64,000 nt of DNA from NCBI RefSeq assembly GCF_963583255.1, contig NC_084810.1:2091251-2155250 (forward strand), in the 5' to 3' direction. Within the stretch, counting starts at the first letter, position 1. Every line of letters begins with the position of its first letter. Below, piece after piece: positions 10,251 to 22,834 of the stretch. The position numbers and the translations under genes were made by a program. This stretch comes from Pyrus communis. Its lineage: Eukaryota; Streptophyta; Magnoliopsida; Rosales; Rosaceae. Below the pieces are notes generated by a model. That model had not been told where the DNA came from, made no database searches, and saw only the letters and a list, made by a program, of their open reading frames with translations.

Positions 10251-10990
10251 GTAACCTAAGATAACTTCATTGTATTCATATCCTCCATATATTTACTATG
10301 AGTAAGTTTGTTGATATACAAAGGGATATATCTTTAGGCGTACTGATAAATACATCTATCACAAAGTTTTGCTTATTCACGCGAGAGATTATGTTGTGAA
10401 CCACCTCTCATTCAATGAACTCAACATGACTGACGATATGACTTTTTTTCCTTTCTATTTTTGTATTAAATAGTGAATATAGGGTTAATACCGTTTCTTT
10501 CACTTATTTGATTTACAAAGTGTGTTTTATTAATAGATAACTAGTATGCGAGATACTTCATAGTTTATTGTGTAACCTAAGATATACTTCATTGTATTTA
10601 TATCCACCATATATCTACCATGAGTAAGTTTGTTGATATACAAAGAGATATATCTTTGGTTGTACTGATATATACATCCATCACAAGTTTTGCTTATTCA
10701 CGCGAGAGATTATGTTGTGAACTGAAGATATACCTCTCATCCAATGCGCTCAACATGATTGCCATTTTTTTTTTTGGAATTTTAATAAAACACTTCGAGT
10801 ACTGTTCACTTTTAACTAAAAACCACTTTTTTACCTTTCCCTTTTACTATTCACTATACTTTTATTTGTCTATTTTCATTAAAACTAAAGTTTTTTTTGA
10901 ACTTTTCTTTAGTTTTTTATTTTGCTATTGAAATAGTGAATATAGGGTTAATACCATCCTTTTTGCGTATCTGATTGACAAAGTGCGTTT
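10251..10990. repeat. Tandem duplication of ~320 bp with an insertion in copy 2
   Basis: Copy 1 starts at GTAACCTAAGAT (10251) and copy 2 at 10572, an offset of 321 bp. Shared blocks include TGAGTAAGTTTGTTGATATA, TTTTGCTTATTCACGCGAGA and TAGTGAATATAGGGTTAATA. The last block is offset by 463 bp because a ~150-bp MITE-like insert occupies 10766-10925 in copy 2 only. Confidence 0.85.
10766..10925. mobile_element. MITE-like insert in duplicated copy 2
   Basis: The segment is absent at the matching place of copy 1. It contains TTTAATAAAACACTTCGAGT and ACTGTTCACTTTTAACTAAA near one end and CATTAAAACTAAAG near the other. This resembles a very abundant small MITE family I associate with Rosaceae genomes. 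The exact ends are uncertain because they are poly-T rich. Confidence 0.55.
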
Positions 10991-11021
10991 AATAATATGT
11001 GGTTTAGATTAGATACCCATC

Positions 11022-11170
11022 ATGGAGAAATTTTCTAGTGTGTCAGAAATATGATTCGGTATATTAAGTGTCTGAATACAAATCATATTTTTTTTTTTTT
11101 TAAGTATCCAACTATTTGTATTATGACATTTGTTGTATCAAGTCGTATTTCCGACACATTAAAAAATCTC
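11022..11170. mobile_element. Foldback MITE (same family as 27905-28058)
   Basis: Inverted arms: GGAGAAATTTTCTAGTGTGTCAG and the reverse complement of CCGACACATTAAAAAATCTCTCC, followed by complementary stretches around TTGTATTATGACA. The centre is a poly-T run. A clearly related element lies at 27905-28058. No coding sequence. Confidence 0.75.
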
Positions 11171-12062
11171 TCCTTATCATTGTATGTTGGGTGATGCAAG
11201 CAGGTGTTGGGACAGCCTCTGCAATTTGCATCACAGTTCTTAACTGCTACCGATATTTAATTATCCGAGCCATCGAGTAATGCATAAATAATAGGTATGG
11301 AACTTTGGATCCATTATTTGGACTCTTTCTTCCTTTTTTTCCCTTATCCGATCAAACTGTCGCCTCTTTTTAATTATTCTCGAGAGTTTAAAATTTCTAT
11401 ACTAATTTTGTGGTTGATTTTTCTTTCGTTTATATCATTAATTGTTTGCATGAAATTAAAATACTTTATTTTGGTCTATAGTTTTGCAGTTGTTAATACG
11501 AGTGGTTAATTTAATTCACACTACAACTAATACCAGTTTTATAGTACGCATAGCGGATTGCGAGTTGGTTCATATCTGGTAGAAGAATTTTTAGGATTGG
11601 AACTATTTCATCATTTATTAAGTTTGCTTTGAGGTGATTTACTCTCTTATGTTACCGAAAATAAAAAAATTATGACCTCCCCACAACCCAAAGAAAACCT
11701 CTTGTGCAGTTAAAATTATCAACGATTGATTAGAAAAACAAAAGTTGGGCAGGTTCGAGTCTTTTCAACTTATGAAAGTAGGGAAGGAGAAGAATTTACA
11801 TGTAACAATGACGTTAAAAAGACGATATTATATGTTCATCGTAGAATGTTAGGTGAACAAGTTAAAACGTAGAACATATAACAACTTATCATAATCATAG
11901 GACATTAAGTCATTAATTTAAAAAACTCAGAACTCTACAAACTTAGAATACCTCATCCTCTCTTATCTTTATCTGCAGTGGAGAGGGTATGAAAAAATAA
12001 ACAAGGCAAATACAAAAATTAAATAGGAAGACCTAACTTTTTTGGTCTTTAAAATCAATCAT
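11171..12062. other. Intergenic, 3' of the FLZ gene
   Basis: AT-rich sequence with no credible ORF. The part next to 12062 is presumably the FLZ 3'UTR (minus strand). Confidence 0.5.
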
Positions 12063-13561
12063 TCAAGAACAACTCCTAAATGTATCATCAAGTTCTGTGT
12101 TCCCAACTTCATCCAAGAGCATTTCTTGGTACCGGCATTCTTGACTGCAAAACGCCTTCTCACCTCTACACGAGACATTAAACAGACAATAAACCGTTAT
12201 TTAATTAGAAACAAATGTTGAAAAAATGATTTAAGCGTAGGATACATATAACTGCTACAAATGTTTGATCAAAAGTAGAACTAGAAATACTAAACCAATA
12301 ATAAGCAAATAATAAACGGTATGTATATTGTTTAGTGATTATTAAGAGAAGCATGCAATCCAATATCTTCGTCTTCAAACTTGAAACTTCCAATAATTGA
12401 ATAAGAACGTGTTTCAGACGGCTTCTAGAAAAGCTTAAAGTGTTTTTTGACGATCAGAAATACTTATGATTACGCTAGACAGAAAAACTTATAAACTATG
12501 TAGGTCGGAGAAGTGTGTTCTAGGAAAGAAGACTACTCCTGTTCTTCAAGTAAAAAGCACCTACAACAAAAGCCCTTACGAACAGTACTTCCTACAAAAA
12601 CAATTTCAGAGTAAATATTTGAAGAAGAGCTAGAATTGTTTTGTGACGATAAAAAGCACTTTTGATTACGCTAGATATAAAAACTTATAAACTTTGTAGG
12701 TCTTAGAAGTGTGTTCTAGGAAAGAATACTAATCCTGTTCTTCTAGAAAAGAGCACCTACGACAAAAGCAACAGATGTACTTCCTACAAAAACAGTTTCG
12801 GAATAATCATTTGAAGAAGGGGCCATTGAAACGAACCTGTAAATGTAGATGTCAATCTTCTGTTCAAGATTCTTCCTGCATGTGTAACAAAAGCTAAGAA
12901 AATTCTCAGAACCGGAGCTCGACTGATCCGACATAGTATGGTAACTTTCCACAATGCAGTTATCAAATATGTGAGTCGTTCTCGGCTTCGGCCCACGAGA
13001 AATCACACAAGTATAATCCTCAGAAAGCTCCATTTCACTTCTCTCGCTCACACAACCACCCGAATTCGAACCCGAATTTGGGTTCTCTGTTTGGATGCCA
13101 GAGTTAACAGACCCAGTTTCTGAAAACTGGGAATTCAAAGTCTTGGGGATTTGAACTCTGAGCTTAGTGCCAAACAGGACCTTACGGTTACTGGTTTTTG
13201 AATTTTTGTCTTCCAAGTTTTCATCTTTGAGTGTTTGAACCAGAGCAAGGCCAATCCCTTTGGCCTCAGATTTCTCCCAAAAGGGTTTGTTCCCGGGTTG
13301 AGTTTTTGGGGTTTTGGGTTGGATTTGGTCACCCGAAAACGGGTTTCTTCCGAAGGGGAATGGCTTGGTGGTGTCAAGAATTGAAGTTGGGCTGATCAAA
13401 TTTGAATCGGTTTCGAAACTGCCCTTTATCGCGAAGCCTCTGAATCTTGGAGAGTCGAAGAAGGATGGGCTTTTTGAGTAGTTTTTATGAGTTGGGGATG
13501 GTTGAGAATCCGCCATTAGAGGTTGCTTGCTGGTCACTGCTCTGGATCTGTTCCTCAGCAT
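12063..13561 (-). CDS. FLZ-type (DUF581) zinc-finger protein
   Basis: Two exons, 13561-12837 and 12165-12063, give 275 residues. The donor is ACAG|GTTCG and the acceptor is GTGTAG|AGGTG. The phase joins the Arg codon exactly inside the FLZ domain. The domain is split: exon 1 ends with FLSFCYTCRKNLEQKIDIYI and exon 2 begins GEKAFCSQECRYQEMLLDE, giving the C-x2-C and FCSxEC zinc ligands and the RYQEM signature. The N-terminal ~200 residues are Ser/Pro-rich and contain SPSFFDSPRFRGF and SPTSILDTKPF-like blocks typical of the family. FLZ proteins are plant-specific adaptors that bind SnRK1 kinase subunits; that role is assigned from the family. Reading through the intron from exon 1 would replace the second half of the zinc finger with unrelated residues, so the two-exon model is preferred. 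The 671-bp intron holds a tandem duplication (12400-12819). Confidence 0.93.
12400..12819. repeat. ~200-bp tandem duplication in the FLZ intron
   Basis: Two diverged copies (about 12410-12620 and 12630-12819) share GATTACGCTAGA, AAACTTATAAACT, AGAAGTGTGTTCTAGGAAAG and TACTTCCTACAAAAACA. The second copy ends 17 bp before exon 1, so it lies immediately inside the donor site without changing coding sequence. Confidence 0.8.
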
Positions 13562-13930
13562 TACTTTGCTCTATAGCAAATGATCTAAATTAATCACTGC
13601 AAATTAGCTAAAAAATTAATCAGATATTTGCATGAGAGACAGTAACAGTATTCGAGAAGCGGTATTCGGAAACTTACCCTAATAGTCCGGCTATGAAACA
13701 AGCTTCACTCAAAAACCACCTTTTGAGTATCAAAAGTAGAGCAAAATTAATCCAACATTGCCATGCGAGAGATTAGCAACAATAAAGAAAGAATATATGA
13801 GAACTTTAGTACTTACTTTCACCAGGTCAGTAATTTCGGCTATGAAACAGACGTCTGTCTCGAAAATTCCTATGAGCTTGAAAAGTAGAGTAAATTAAAT
13901 GGTTTTCTTCCTATTCAATGAAGAAAAAGG
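13562..13930 (-). promoter_or_regulatory. Probable FLZ 5'UTR with duplicated leader segment
   Basis: Two related segments share GGCTATGAAACA and AAAAGTAGAG (around 13690 and 13850), and each is followed on the minus strand by a good donor (GG|GTAAGT at 13676, AAA|GTAAGT near 13818). This suggests one or two leader introns or alternative first exons. A CT microsatellite at 14268-14284 and TATA-like sequence lie further upstream. No cDNA is available, so this is inference. Confidence 0.45.
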
Positions 13931-15973
13931 AAACAAAGGGAAGAATCTAAGATAAAAAAAAATGGAAGGGGGTTGTCGCTAAATCTCAGTGGCCTCCATA
14001 GATGAAAGCTTAAAAAAAACAACATAAAAGTGGTATTATTTTTTTTTTCTTTCAGTTGTGGTTATATTTTTTGGGGATTGGAACAAATTGGGGCTCAAAT
14101 TCCCATCATAACAAACAGCATGCATGCCATGTGATCAGGGCAGGGAAATATAAGAAGAGAGCAGCTCCGGCATTGGCAGCAAAAGGAGTTCTATATCCCC
14201 ACTTTGGCATAAATGCTTTTGGTTCTTCCTATGAAATGAAATAGCCCACCATTTCATATATGAACCTCTCTCTCTCTCTCCCCCTCTTAAAATATTTCAC
14301 TTTTTGCTAGTGGGTTTTGCATCCCATCGATCAAGTTCACTTCCTCTGGGCAGGAATTTGCAACTTGGCCAACAGAGAAAGCGAAAGATGGAGAAAAGAA
14401 TAGGCCCTCTGTTTTAAAGGGGAAGTGAAAAGAGTGGGGTTTTGGGGTGCCTTTTCTCCTTTTAAAGAGTGAGAAACAAGATAAATTTTTTAGCTGGACA
14501 TTCTAACCACGTCATTTATAAAACAACTCTCATAGATAAATAGATGAGAAAAAAAGTTGAGGTTCTACGATAAATTAGATGTAATTTATAAAATTGACGA
14601 AAAATCTTGAATTGGCAGATTACATCTTAGTTCAACATAGTAAATTGGCTGAAAAGGTAGTTCATGAATAAAACTGACAATTAGGTTATAGTTTCAGTCT
14701 AATCTTCAATCTAGTCTAAAGAGTAATTGACAATAAAAGGAGTAACTTAACTTATAAGTACATGCAAAATTTCTTAATTTATCGATGTGAAATTCAGACT
14801 CTTAGACACTTCCTACATTTCAATGGCTTATTTTTAGCTACAGTGCCTGAAACTCAATTTTAATCTTACTTTATCCTCCACCATCTCTCCTCCGCGCGTG
14901 TGTAACTCAAAAGTTACTACTTTACTCCCTGAAACTCAAAATTAACTCCATTTTGCCATTGGAACTCGATTTTCATCCATTTTGCCTCTGAAACTCAAAA
15001 ATCGTCATTTTACTCCATTAAAAGCAAAATTTGCTCCAAATTGCCTTAATCATGTTAACTCCATTATGTGGGTTTGATTTTGGTGTACCAGCTAATCCAT
15101 TTCTTTTTTATTTTTTTCATCTCTTTAATTTATTTTAAACTTAATTTTTCCGATTATTGATTGTTAATGCATACTTATAGTGGAGATCTATAATTAAATT
15201 CATTGGCACATGAAGCATAGTCTTATTGAGTAGTGGATTCCACATACATTCTAGATGCGACTTGTGAGTTTTAGATAGAAGAGACAGTTCACATATTAAA
15301 ATAGAATAAATTTCGAGTGTTAGTGAGTAAAGTAAATGTTTTTGAGCTAAAAAAATACAAGCGAAATCAAATCAAGTTCAAGACAACGTAACTAGAAAAT
15401 AAGCCTATTTTAATATTAGTGTTCCACCGCTCGTATACGGTCCTCATAAGAAGTATTGAGTATTGACCACACAGCCTCCTGCCAGTGAAATGGTGGTTTT
15501 GACCACACCGCCACAAAACCCAGAAATTCGAATTTTTATTTTTTCTAATATTTTACTTTTGTAGTTTTCTCACATGATTGAATAGCTTTCTTTCTCTAAT
15601 AAAATAATACAATAGGCCTCTATTTTCTCAAACAGATTACATTTTGTCTTTCTATAAAGAGGTTTTGTGAGGAGAAATTTTTTGTTATGACGGGAATGCA
15701 GATGAAACAATGTATTTTTATGTTAATAACGAGAAATTTTATTTTTTAAGTTGTTAAATTTTTAACACATATATCTTATCATTTGTATAGTAACACGTGG
15801 TGTATCACCTCTTGTGTCAATCATATTGAAAAATCTTTTCTTTGTGAGAGTATTTTGTCGTGACTCGCTTGGACTTTGTGTGAAACTCTCTCTGCGGACT
15901 CTGCAGTTATGAATGCACAAATAAACGCACGCACTCATAGGAAGTGTTGAGCTCATCCCTACGTTTCTCTTTG

Positions 15974-16012
<39 letters not shown>

Positions 16013-16317
16013 AGCATGCAAAGTTATTATATAGTTTCCATTTTGATATTACAGTGCACAAATTATTGATGTCGCTTCACTTTCTCGTTACGTGATAAAA
16101 CACAATTAATCATGAGTATATAATTATTTAAGACATGATAATGAAGACTTTTCATGGATTCTTTGCTACCACATATTTAACGTTAATTTATGTTTTATTA
16201 TAAGATATTATGTCAAAGACATGAGATGACAAATAGTATACGAAGAGTTTCAATTTTGAAAAAGTTTCTTTTAGCATTTCTCTAGTTACTTTATTAAAAG
16301 AAGGTTTTTTTAACCAA
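13931..16317. other. Intergenic region upstream of the FLZ gene
   Basis: No gene is recognised. The part at 14835-15060 is built of short repeated phrases (CTGAAACTCAAAAT..CATTTTGCC, three to four times) and is probably an eroded transposon terminus. A (TA)n microsatellite runs 15975-16010. Confidence 0.5.
15975..16010. repeat. (TA)n microsatellite
   Basis: About 18 uninterrupted TA units. Confidence 0.95.
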
Positions 16318-16660
16318 AATGATCCTTGAAATTTGCATAACTGATCACTTTGGTTACTGAGATTTAAAATTAATAAAAGTAGTCCTTGAGTTTGTCCGCT
16401 ATCAATCATTTTGGTTATTCCTTGAAAAATTATGCTAAATAAGGACCAAATAATAAAAATACACTCAATTCAATAAATAATGGACCAACATGATTTGACA
16501 AAAAATTAAGATATTTTCGTCATTTTATTTTTATTTAATGAAGATTTTTCACAGAAAGATCAAAATGATTGATGGTGGACAAACTCAGGGATCACTTCTA
16601 CTAATTTCAAATCTAAAAGATCAAAGTGATGAATTATGAAAATATTATGAACGATTAAAA
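16318..16660. mobile_element. Foldback MITE
   Basis: The left arm (AACCAAAATGATCCTTGAAA.., then GTCCTTGAGTTTGTCCGCTATCAATCATTTTGGTT) and the right arm (GATCAAAATGATTGATGGTGGACAAACTCAGGGATC.., ending TGATGAATTATG) are reverse complements over about 110 bp. The centre is AT-rich. No ORF is seen and the target duplication is unclear. Confidence 0.7.
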
Positions 16661-19590
16661 AGCCTTGAAAGAACTGTAGTTGGTAGGGCGGTGTCAATCA
16701 TAAGCGAGGGTCGCCAATCTTGACTTATGAAAAGTTATTGACTGACTTACTATCGAATAGCTGGGTAAGACAAAATCGCATCTAAACACACTTTTCTACT
16801 CCAACTATCAATTATTGTTGTCTTTTACTTTCCATTTTGATTCGCCCAAGTTCACCCACTTCACTCAAATCTCTTTGTTTTAACTTTTTTTCTTGATCTC
16901 TCAAGCAGCACGATCGCTAGGACTTACCTACCAATAATATAACCTAGACAAGAACCACCAAGCCTTTATACTTTGCCCAATCAAAGAAAAAAAAAAAAAA
17001 AGGTCCGAACCCGCCACTGATAATTAGTAGGTTTTCGTGACAAGACGTATATGTCGTATGATAAAATCTCTTCCGCGACTCAGCCCCTTGATTAACCTAG
17101 ATTAGGTTAAAATTTGGAAGAGTACCAACATTTCATGAAACAAAAGTTAAAACACTTCCAGCAGAAGTTGTTTTAAACATTCGATGAAACGAGCTTTACC
17201 ACATTGCTACATTATTTGTGTAGCACACGTTTGTTAAATGCGTGCTCATTGCAAACACGAGGCACTCGCTTTTTGCAAACAATAGCTCATAACCCCTCAT
17301 ATGGCATGTGGTGATTAGAAATACTAATCCAATTTTTAGCGGATTTTGACTTTTGAGTTTAGTCTAAAATGCCTTGTTTTACCTCACCAATGCAAAATCC
17401 AGTACTACTTAAATGTAATCAGTTGTATGCTTTATTCGATAAGGATAATGATATTCACATACTCATTTTTACTTCTAACATACCATGTGGCCTGAGCTTC
17501 TGTCTTCGCAACATTAAAGGTCAGTCCAGAATTAACATGGTACATCTATCCCACATGACTAGTTAGGCTATAGATGAAAGTTTTGGAACGTTCTTGACTT
17601 TGTTTTTACTACATTTCACACTCTATTTCTTAATACAATATTTAAAAAAAAATAAAAGTTAGAAGCGTATGTTTTATAATCATCTTGTTTTTAGTTTTTA
17701 CGTGACGATAGATGAGAAATACAGAGAGAAATGATGGATGAAGAAGCTTAAATGAAGAATTATGAGGGAGCTATAGAAGAATCATATAAGGAAGAAAACA
17801 AAATTAAAATTAAAATCAAAATGAAAATTTTAAATAAAATTTTATTTTCATTGATTCATCTTTGTTTCTTTTTGTTTCTCCTATTAGCTTCTTCACCTAT
17901 CCTTTTTTTTTTCTATGTACTTTTCTGAGTTTCTCAAATCTTAAACAAATAAAAAATACAAATCCAAAGTTGAAAACTGAATAGTTATGACGGGCCATAA
18001 ATTACTTAGCCTCATTTAGTTAACGCACTTTTTCTTTAACGTGGGAGATAAAGAAACAACGTTGTTATTCTCTAAAAGGAAATTTCGGCTAAGCGATATA
18101 ATATAATAACTATAATAATCAAGTATTGTAATTACTGCTCGTCATTTATAAGAACTCTTATTTACAATTGAAAATAAACACAACTAAATGATAATACTAA
18201 TTAGACGAAGGTTTAGATTGCGGAAAACTAATTTTTTTATTATTACTTAAATTATCTATTAACAAAACCTTCTTTAAAAGAGATAAACAAATTAAATCAA
18301 CCCTATCAACAAAACTAAAGAGAAATAATCAAAATAAAAGTTATAGGCAATATCGTAAATAAACACAAAATAATTTTACCTTTTTTTTTTTCAAAGCTCA
18401 CAACCACGTAAACATATCAGTTCTCTCAAATAAACTAAATTTTTTTGTTACAAAATAATTATTTAGAAATAGTCGCTAAATATATAAAGGACTAATCAAA
18501 AGTCTTTGCATTGGTGTTTTGGGGCACATACAGACGACAGAGAAAAATAAATATAATATAATATAAAAGTATGAAATTTAATCCAAAGAAGAAGCAAATA
18601 AATAAAATATCCATAAATCGAGTCATACATTAGTTGGAGGATTAAAAACTTCAAAATCACCATCCATCAATAGAAAAACTTATTTTTCTCTATCAGAGCT
18701 ATTAGGGTTTTAGTCGGAATGAACATAGGATAAACAAAGGGTGATGCTAGGGCTTAATTATAGTATGTGGATCTATTGATAAATTTAATTTTTATTATTA
18801 ATTCGATTTTGTACTTAATAGTAATTATGCAATAGGGTAAAATAGAAAATTAACATTTAAAATTTAAGTTGGGTGTAGAAAGTGATTAGATGCGTTTAAA
18901 TAAAATTTCTCATATATAAATAATATTTTCAACGACGACAAATCGTTTGAAGGTCGTTATCAACAATGTAATGAAATAGTCATATGGTCAAAATCTTTAA
19001 TTATAATCCACATATCGTACGTGTAGCATAATATCTGCACAGCCAATCACTTGTAAGAGAAAACGATCCGTCAATTTGAAAGGGGGGGGTGGGGGTTTGG
19101 GTTTGGCCCAATTATGTGATTAGGCCTTGTGGGGTTTGCTTGTTTGTTAGCCCTCGAATAAGTGAATAGTGGGGCCTAACAAAATAAAAAACGGACGTGG
19201 CTATAGTTAGTGGGTGGGGCCCACTGAGAGTAACGGGTAGCAAGAAATTTTTGGATTCTTTCTTTCACTGTTGCACGTTCTACCAGAGACGACGTACAAC
19301 CGCTACTAACTCCTTTGCCGTTGGTTAGGTAAACGTTAAACCTGTGTGGGCCTTCGACTGAAGATAAGATGTGGGGTCGTGCTTTATTTTTTTCTTTTTT
19401 TTAATTTCAATTGTTCTCGGTACAAGAATAACTATGTCACACTACAGGTCAATCATAATTATGTATCGATTTCATAATTTTTAATAGTAGTTAAATTTAA
19501 AATTTACTGCTTACAAGTGAAAATGATTGTACTATGTACTTGCTCTCCAACTAACGTTCTCATCAATCTTCAGCTTGCCGTTATCCTCAT
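16661..19590. other. Gene-poor AT-rich intergenic region
   Basis: No coding region or RNA gene can be supported. A few G-rich stretches (19081-19096) and poly-A/T tracts are the only notable features. Confidence 0.5.
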
Positions 19591-19639
19591 CGGCGATGAA
19601 GAGGTGAACTTGTCGGAAGTTATCATATCATGGCATCAA

Positions 19640-19900
19640 AGTGGTCGGAGGTAATCATCTCATCGCATATTTGCATCTCTACTGCATTCTCATCAGTGGT
19701 AGAAATGTAATGGGCAAACTTGTTGGATGTGATCATATAGTCGTAGAAGATTATGTAAGAATATCGTTAGACCGTACTATTGCATCGTTACCGTTGTCAT
19801 CCTTATTAGTGGTATAAATGCAATAGACAAACTTGTCGGATGTGATCATATTGTCGTATATGATTATCTAAGAATATCGTTAGATTATAATACGAGACGA
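19640..19900. repeat. ~117-bp imperfect tandem repeat
   Basis: Two to three diverged units share GTGGTAGAAATGTAATGGGC-like, ACTTGTYGGATGTGATCATA and AAGAATATCGTTAGA. No ORF is seen. Confidence 0.75.
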
Positions 19901-20344
19901 CGTAAGATCTACATTTCACTAAAAAAAAAAAAAAAAAAAAACACTCAGGTAAATCGTGGGCCCCACTTTGGAGCCGGGTCCAACATTCAGGCCTAACTTT
20001 TAGGCTTTAGTAAAAAAGTGGGCTCCACAGCGATGAAATATCCAAGAAAGAAATGGGAAACAAAATCATCATTCTTTGTATGAGTGGATTTTAATATTTT
20101 GCTTTTCTTAACAGCTTACATCTTTTCCGAGTTGACACAACAAATAAGAAAGCAAAGAAAATGCTCTTTATGCCCAAAAAAGTTACCCTATCTTACTATT
20201 TACTACATCACATCTTTATCCTCGAGGTAATATTTAGTAACGGGTGTTAATCTTGGTCACCCTATTGCCTGTTGATTGCATAGCTTTTGAATAAAATGTA
20301 AACGAGATAATCTACTGTATCATTGAAATTATTTATCTTTTTTG

Positions 20345-20640
20345 TTTGTAGTACCCATCGTATGAGTCAGTTGACAAAACGTGATGTAAAACTTAATATC
20401 AAAGTAGATTTTATCGTGTAACACATCTCTTACCACAATTTGAAGTAGATGTGATCTTTACGGAACATAAGGTTGGCAATGCTTTGGTCTCATAATCGAC
20501 TCATCATATAAGTTAGTCTACAAAATGTGACATAAAACTTAGCATCAAAGTAGATCTTATCGTTAACACATTTCTTACTAAAATTCTAAAGCAGATGTCA
20601 TCTTTATGAAACATAAGGTTGATAATGCTTTGGTCTCACA
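20345..20640. repeat. ~145-bp imperfect tandem duplication
   Basis: Two adjacent units share ATCAAAGTAGAT, AACATAAGGTTG and AATGCTTTGGTCTCA. Substitutions are frequent, so the duplication is old. Confidence 0.8.
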
Positions 20641-21418
20641 TCAGATCAACAGTTAGGAATTAGCACTCTTTAGTCTACGATTACTTCAAACACGAAAGGT
20701 TTTTCTAGTGTCATTAACTATATATACTTATAAACAATGGTGGATTTAGGATTTGAATCTTGGAGTGTCTCAAGGTTAAATACAAGTTTTTAGATAGAAA
20801 TAGAACACGAAGTGCACAAATTTTTTAATCCAGTTTATTAACAGAGGCATTTTGGCGAACACTTGGTGGGCTCATTGTTGTCAATCAAATCATGTTGCAT
20901 ATATGTCAACTGATATTGATATATACTGAAGCAATCTATTGAATAATATAGAGAGAACTTGTCGAGTAATGCCTATGAAACCTATCAAAATATGACTAGT
21001 ATACATTACATCAAACACTTGATAAGCACAGAAAAAACCCGTACCAAACATCCGCCCTTGCCTATAAATCTTGCTTTTCGCTTATAGTGATTGTTTCAAA
21101 CACGATTGTAATTGATGAGAGATGTTGACATAGATTTTTTCCCCCAAGCATAACTCCCATCGTTCAATGATATGGAAGGAGTAGGTAGCAATACGTAAAT
21201 GTAGCACACGCGAGGCGTCGTCCAAAATGTAGTGATGGATAACGAACCGATTGAGATGTCTTGATCGATGGGGGTAAAACTTGAGAGAGAAGAGATGATC
21301 CCACAACGATTGCTATCAAACAAGTTTAAGTCACTTTCACCATTGCCAAGCCCCACTAACATGTCTTCAAACAAGATGACGTTGTCAGTCAATTATCTTT
21401 TGGACATGGCTTCTCAGC
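20641..21418. other. Intergenic sequence with unrecognised short ORFs
   Basis: A ~98-codon minus-strand frame (21392-21096) shows no family signature I recognise. Overlapping frames in other phases are of similar length, so it is probably not a gene. Confidence 0.4.
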
Positions 21419-21608
21419 CCTTTCAATTCTCATACATTCTCATCCTCTCCTATTTATACGGTCACAGTTAAGTCATGTCAACATTAAATATTACTATTGC
21501 CTTTTGTCTTATTATCTCTATAAAAAAATCAATATAAAATGTTGACGTGACTTAACCGTGATCGCACAAAATAGGAGGAAATAAGAATTTATAGGAATTG
21601 GGAGGACA
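21419..21608. mobile_element. Foldback MITE
   Basis: The left arm (TTCAATTCTCATACATTCTC, TATTTATACGGTCACAGTTAAGTCATGTCAACATT) and the right arm (AATGTTGACGTGACTTAACCGTGATCGCACAAAATAGGAGG..) are reverse complements over about 70 bp. Confidence 0.75.
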
Positions 21609-21824
21609 GAGAAGTCGGGTGCTTATTTTTTTTGGTAACCCTCAGTTCCAGAGAGAGAAAGAAAGAAAGAAAAATGCAATACATAATTGATCTATTGACT
21701 TTGCTCAATTCCTCAAGGCAATGATATTCTTTTCCTGAGTAAGATAGGATTGTATTGTCGGCACCAAGGATATGAGGGATTTCAATTCAGAATATGAGGG
21801 ATTTCAATTATATTATATTATATT

Positions 21825-22212
21825 TTACACGCTTATTCAATTCAGAATATGAGGGATTTCAATTAATTAATAAATTCATGGATTTTTAAAGAGTTTAACT
21901 GATTTGTAGCGATTTCATGTAAAATTTTGATTTCATTCTCTCGAAATCTCATGAGGAGATGTGAGATTTGTGGATGCTTAAATTACACTACGAAATCTCT
22001 CTAATTCCCTCTAATTCCTCAACTTTTTCAAATTCTCTAAAATCAAATTATAATTGAATACACTTGGAATCTTATAAATTTCTTTAAATTCTTAATTGAA
22101 TACACCCAAATTTCTAAAGATTTTAATAAACTATTTTAAAATCCTAATTGAATAGTCCTAAATTCATTAAAAGAATTAAAATCCTTCAAAATCTCAATTG
22201 AATACACCTCTT
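21825..22212. mobile_element. Non-autonomous element with TTCAATT-type termini
   Basis: The left end (CGCTTATTCAATTCAGAATA) and the right end (reverse complement of ATCTCAATTGAATACACCTC) resemble each other. Inside, phrases of the type AATTGAATACACYY and AAATTTCTAAAG recur in the right half. A short direct duplication (GAATATGAGGGATTTCAATT, twice) abuts the left end. Confidence 0.55.
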
Positions 22213-22668
22213 TAGCTAATTTATGGAGTTTCAGATTTCGTATATTGCATCGTTGCATTTATAAAATTATTTCAATTTCTGCCTTTTATAATTTGATTGT
22301 ATGATCATATGTGAGATTGTTAACGTGACAGATGTACAACCCGTTTATGTAAATTACTTTAATTTATGAATTGTATCAATTTATCGATGACCAGACAATC
22401 AAACAATCAAATGACATGAAGTGAGTGATTTTAAAATCTGACGGTGCAGTGCTAGAAAATTAAAACCTTGATAAACTTAAAAGGAGGACAATATAGTTAC
22501 GCAAAAAGAAAAAAAAAGTTGTTGGATTAAGTAGATAATTAATTTACTAAGACATGATTATGTGATCCCTTCTGGTGTCTTCCATTTGTTTTTAGGTGAT
22601 GATTTGTCGTTACCATGTGGAAGGTGAGAAATGACGGAGGGCAATGAAGTGGAAAAACGGGGTACAAA
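22213..22668. other. Intergenic AT-rich sequence
   Basis: No gene or clear repeat is seen between the upstream non-autonomous element and the solo LTR. Confidence 0.5.
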
Positions 22669-22673
22669 TTTGT

Positions 22674-22834
22674 TGTAAGATTCCACATCGTTCGGGAGAG
22701 AAGAAATGATGTGCTTTATATGTACATGCCCAACTCCTTATAGTAAGATGCGTTTTGGGTGGAAATCCAAAAACAAATCCGTGAGGGCGTGGCCAAAGCG
22801 GACAATATCTTACTATGTAGATTGGGATGTGACA
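22674..22834. mobile_element. 161-bp solo LTR, Cassandra-like ends
   Basis: The segment begins TGTAAGATTCCACATCG and ends GGGATGTGACA (TG...CA). It is flanked on both sides by TTTGT (22669-22673 and 22835-22839), a perfect 5-bp target duplication, so it is a solo LTR. It shares the ends and the phrase CGTGAGGGCGTGGCC..AAAGCGGACAATATC with the Cassandra LTRs at 61-62 kb, but lacks their 5S rRNA-like segment. It is therefore a related TRIM family or an internally deleted LTR. Confidence 0.85.
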
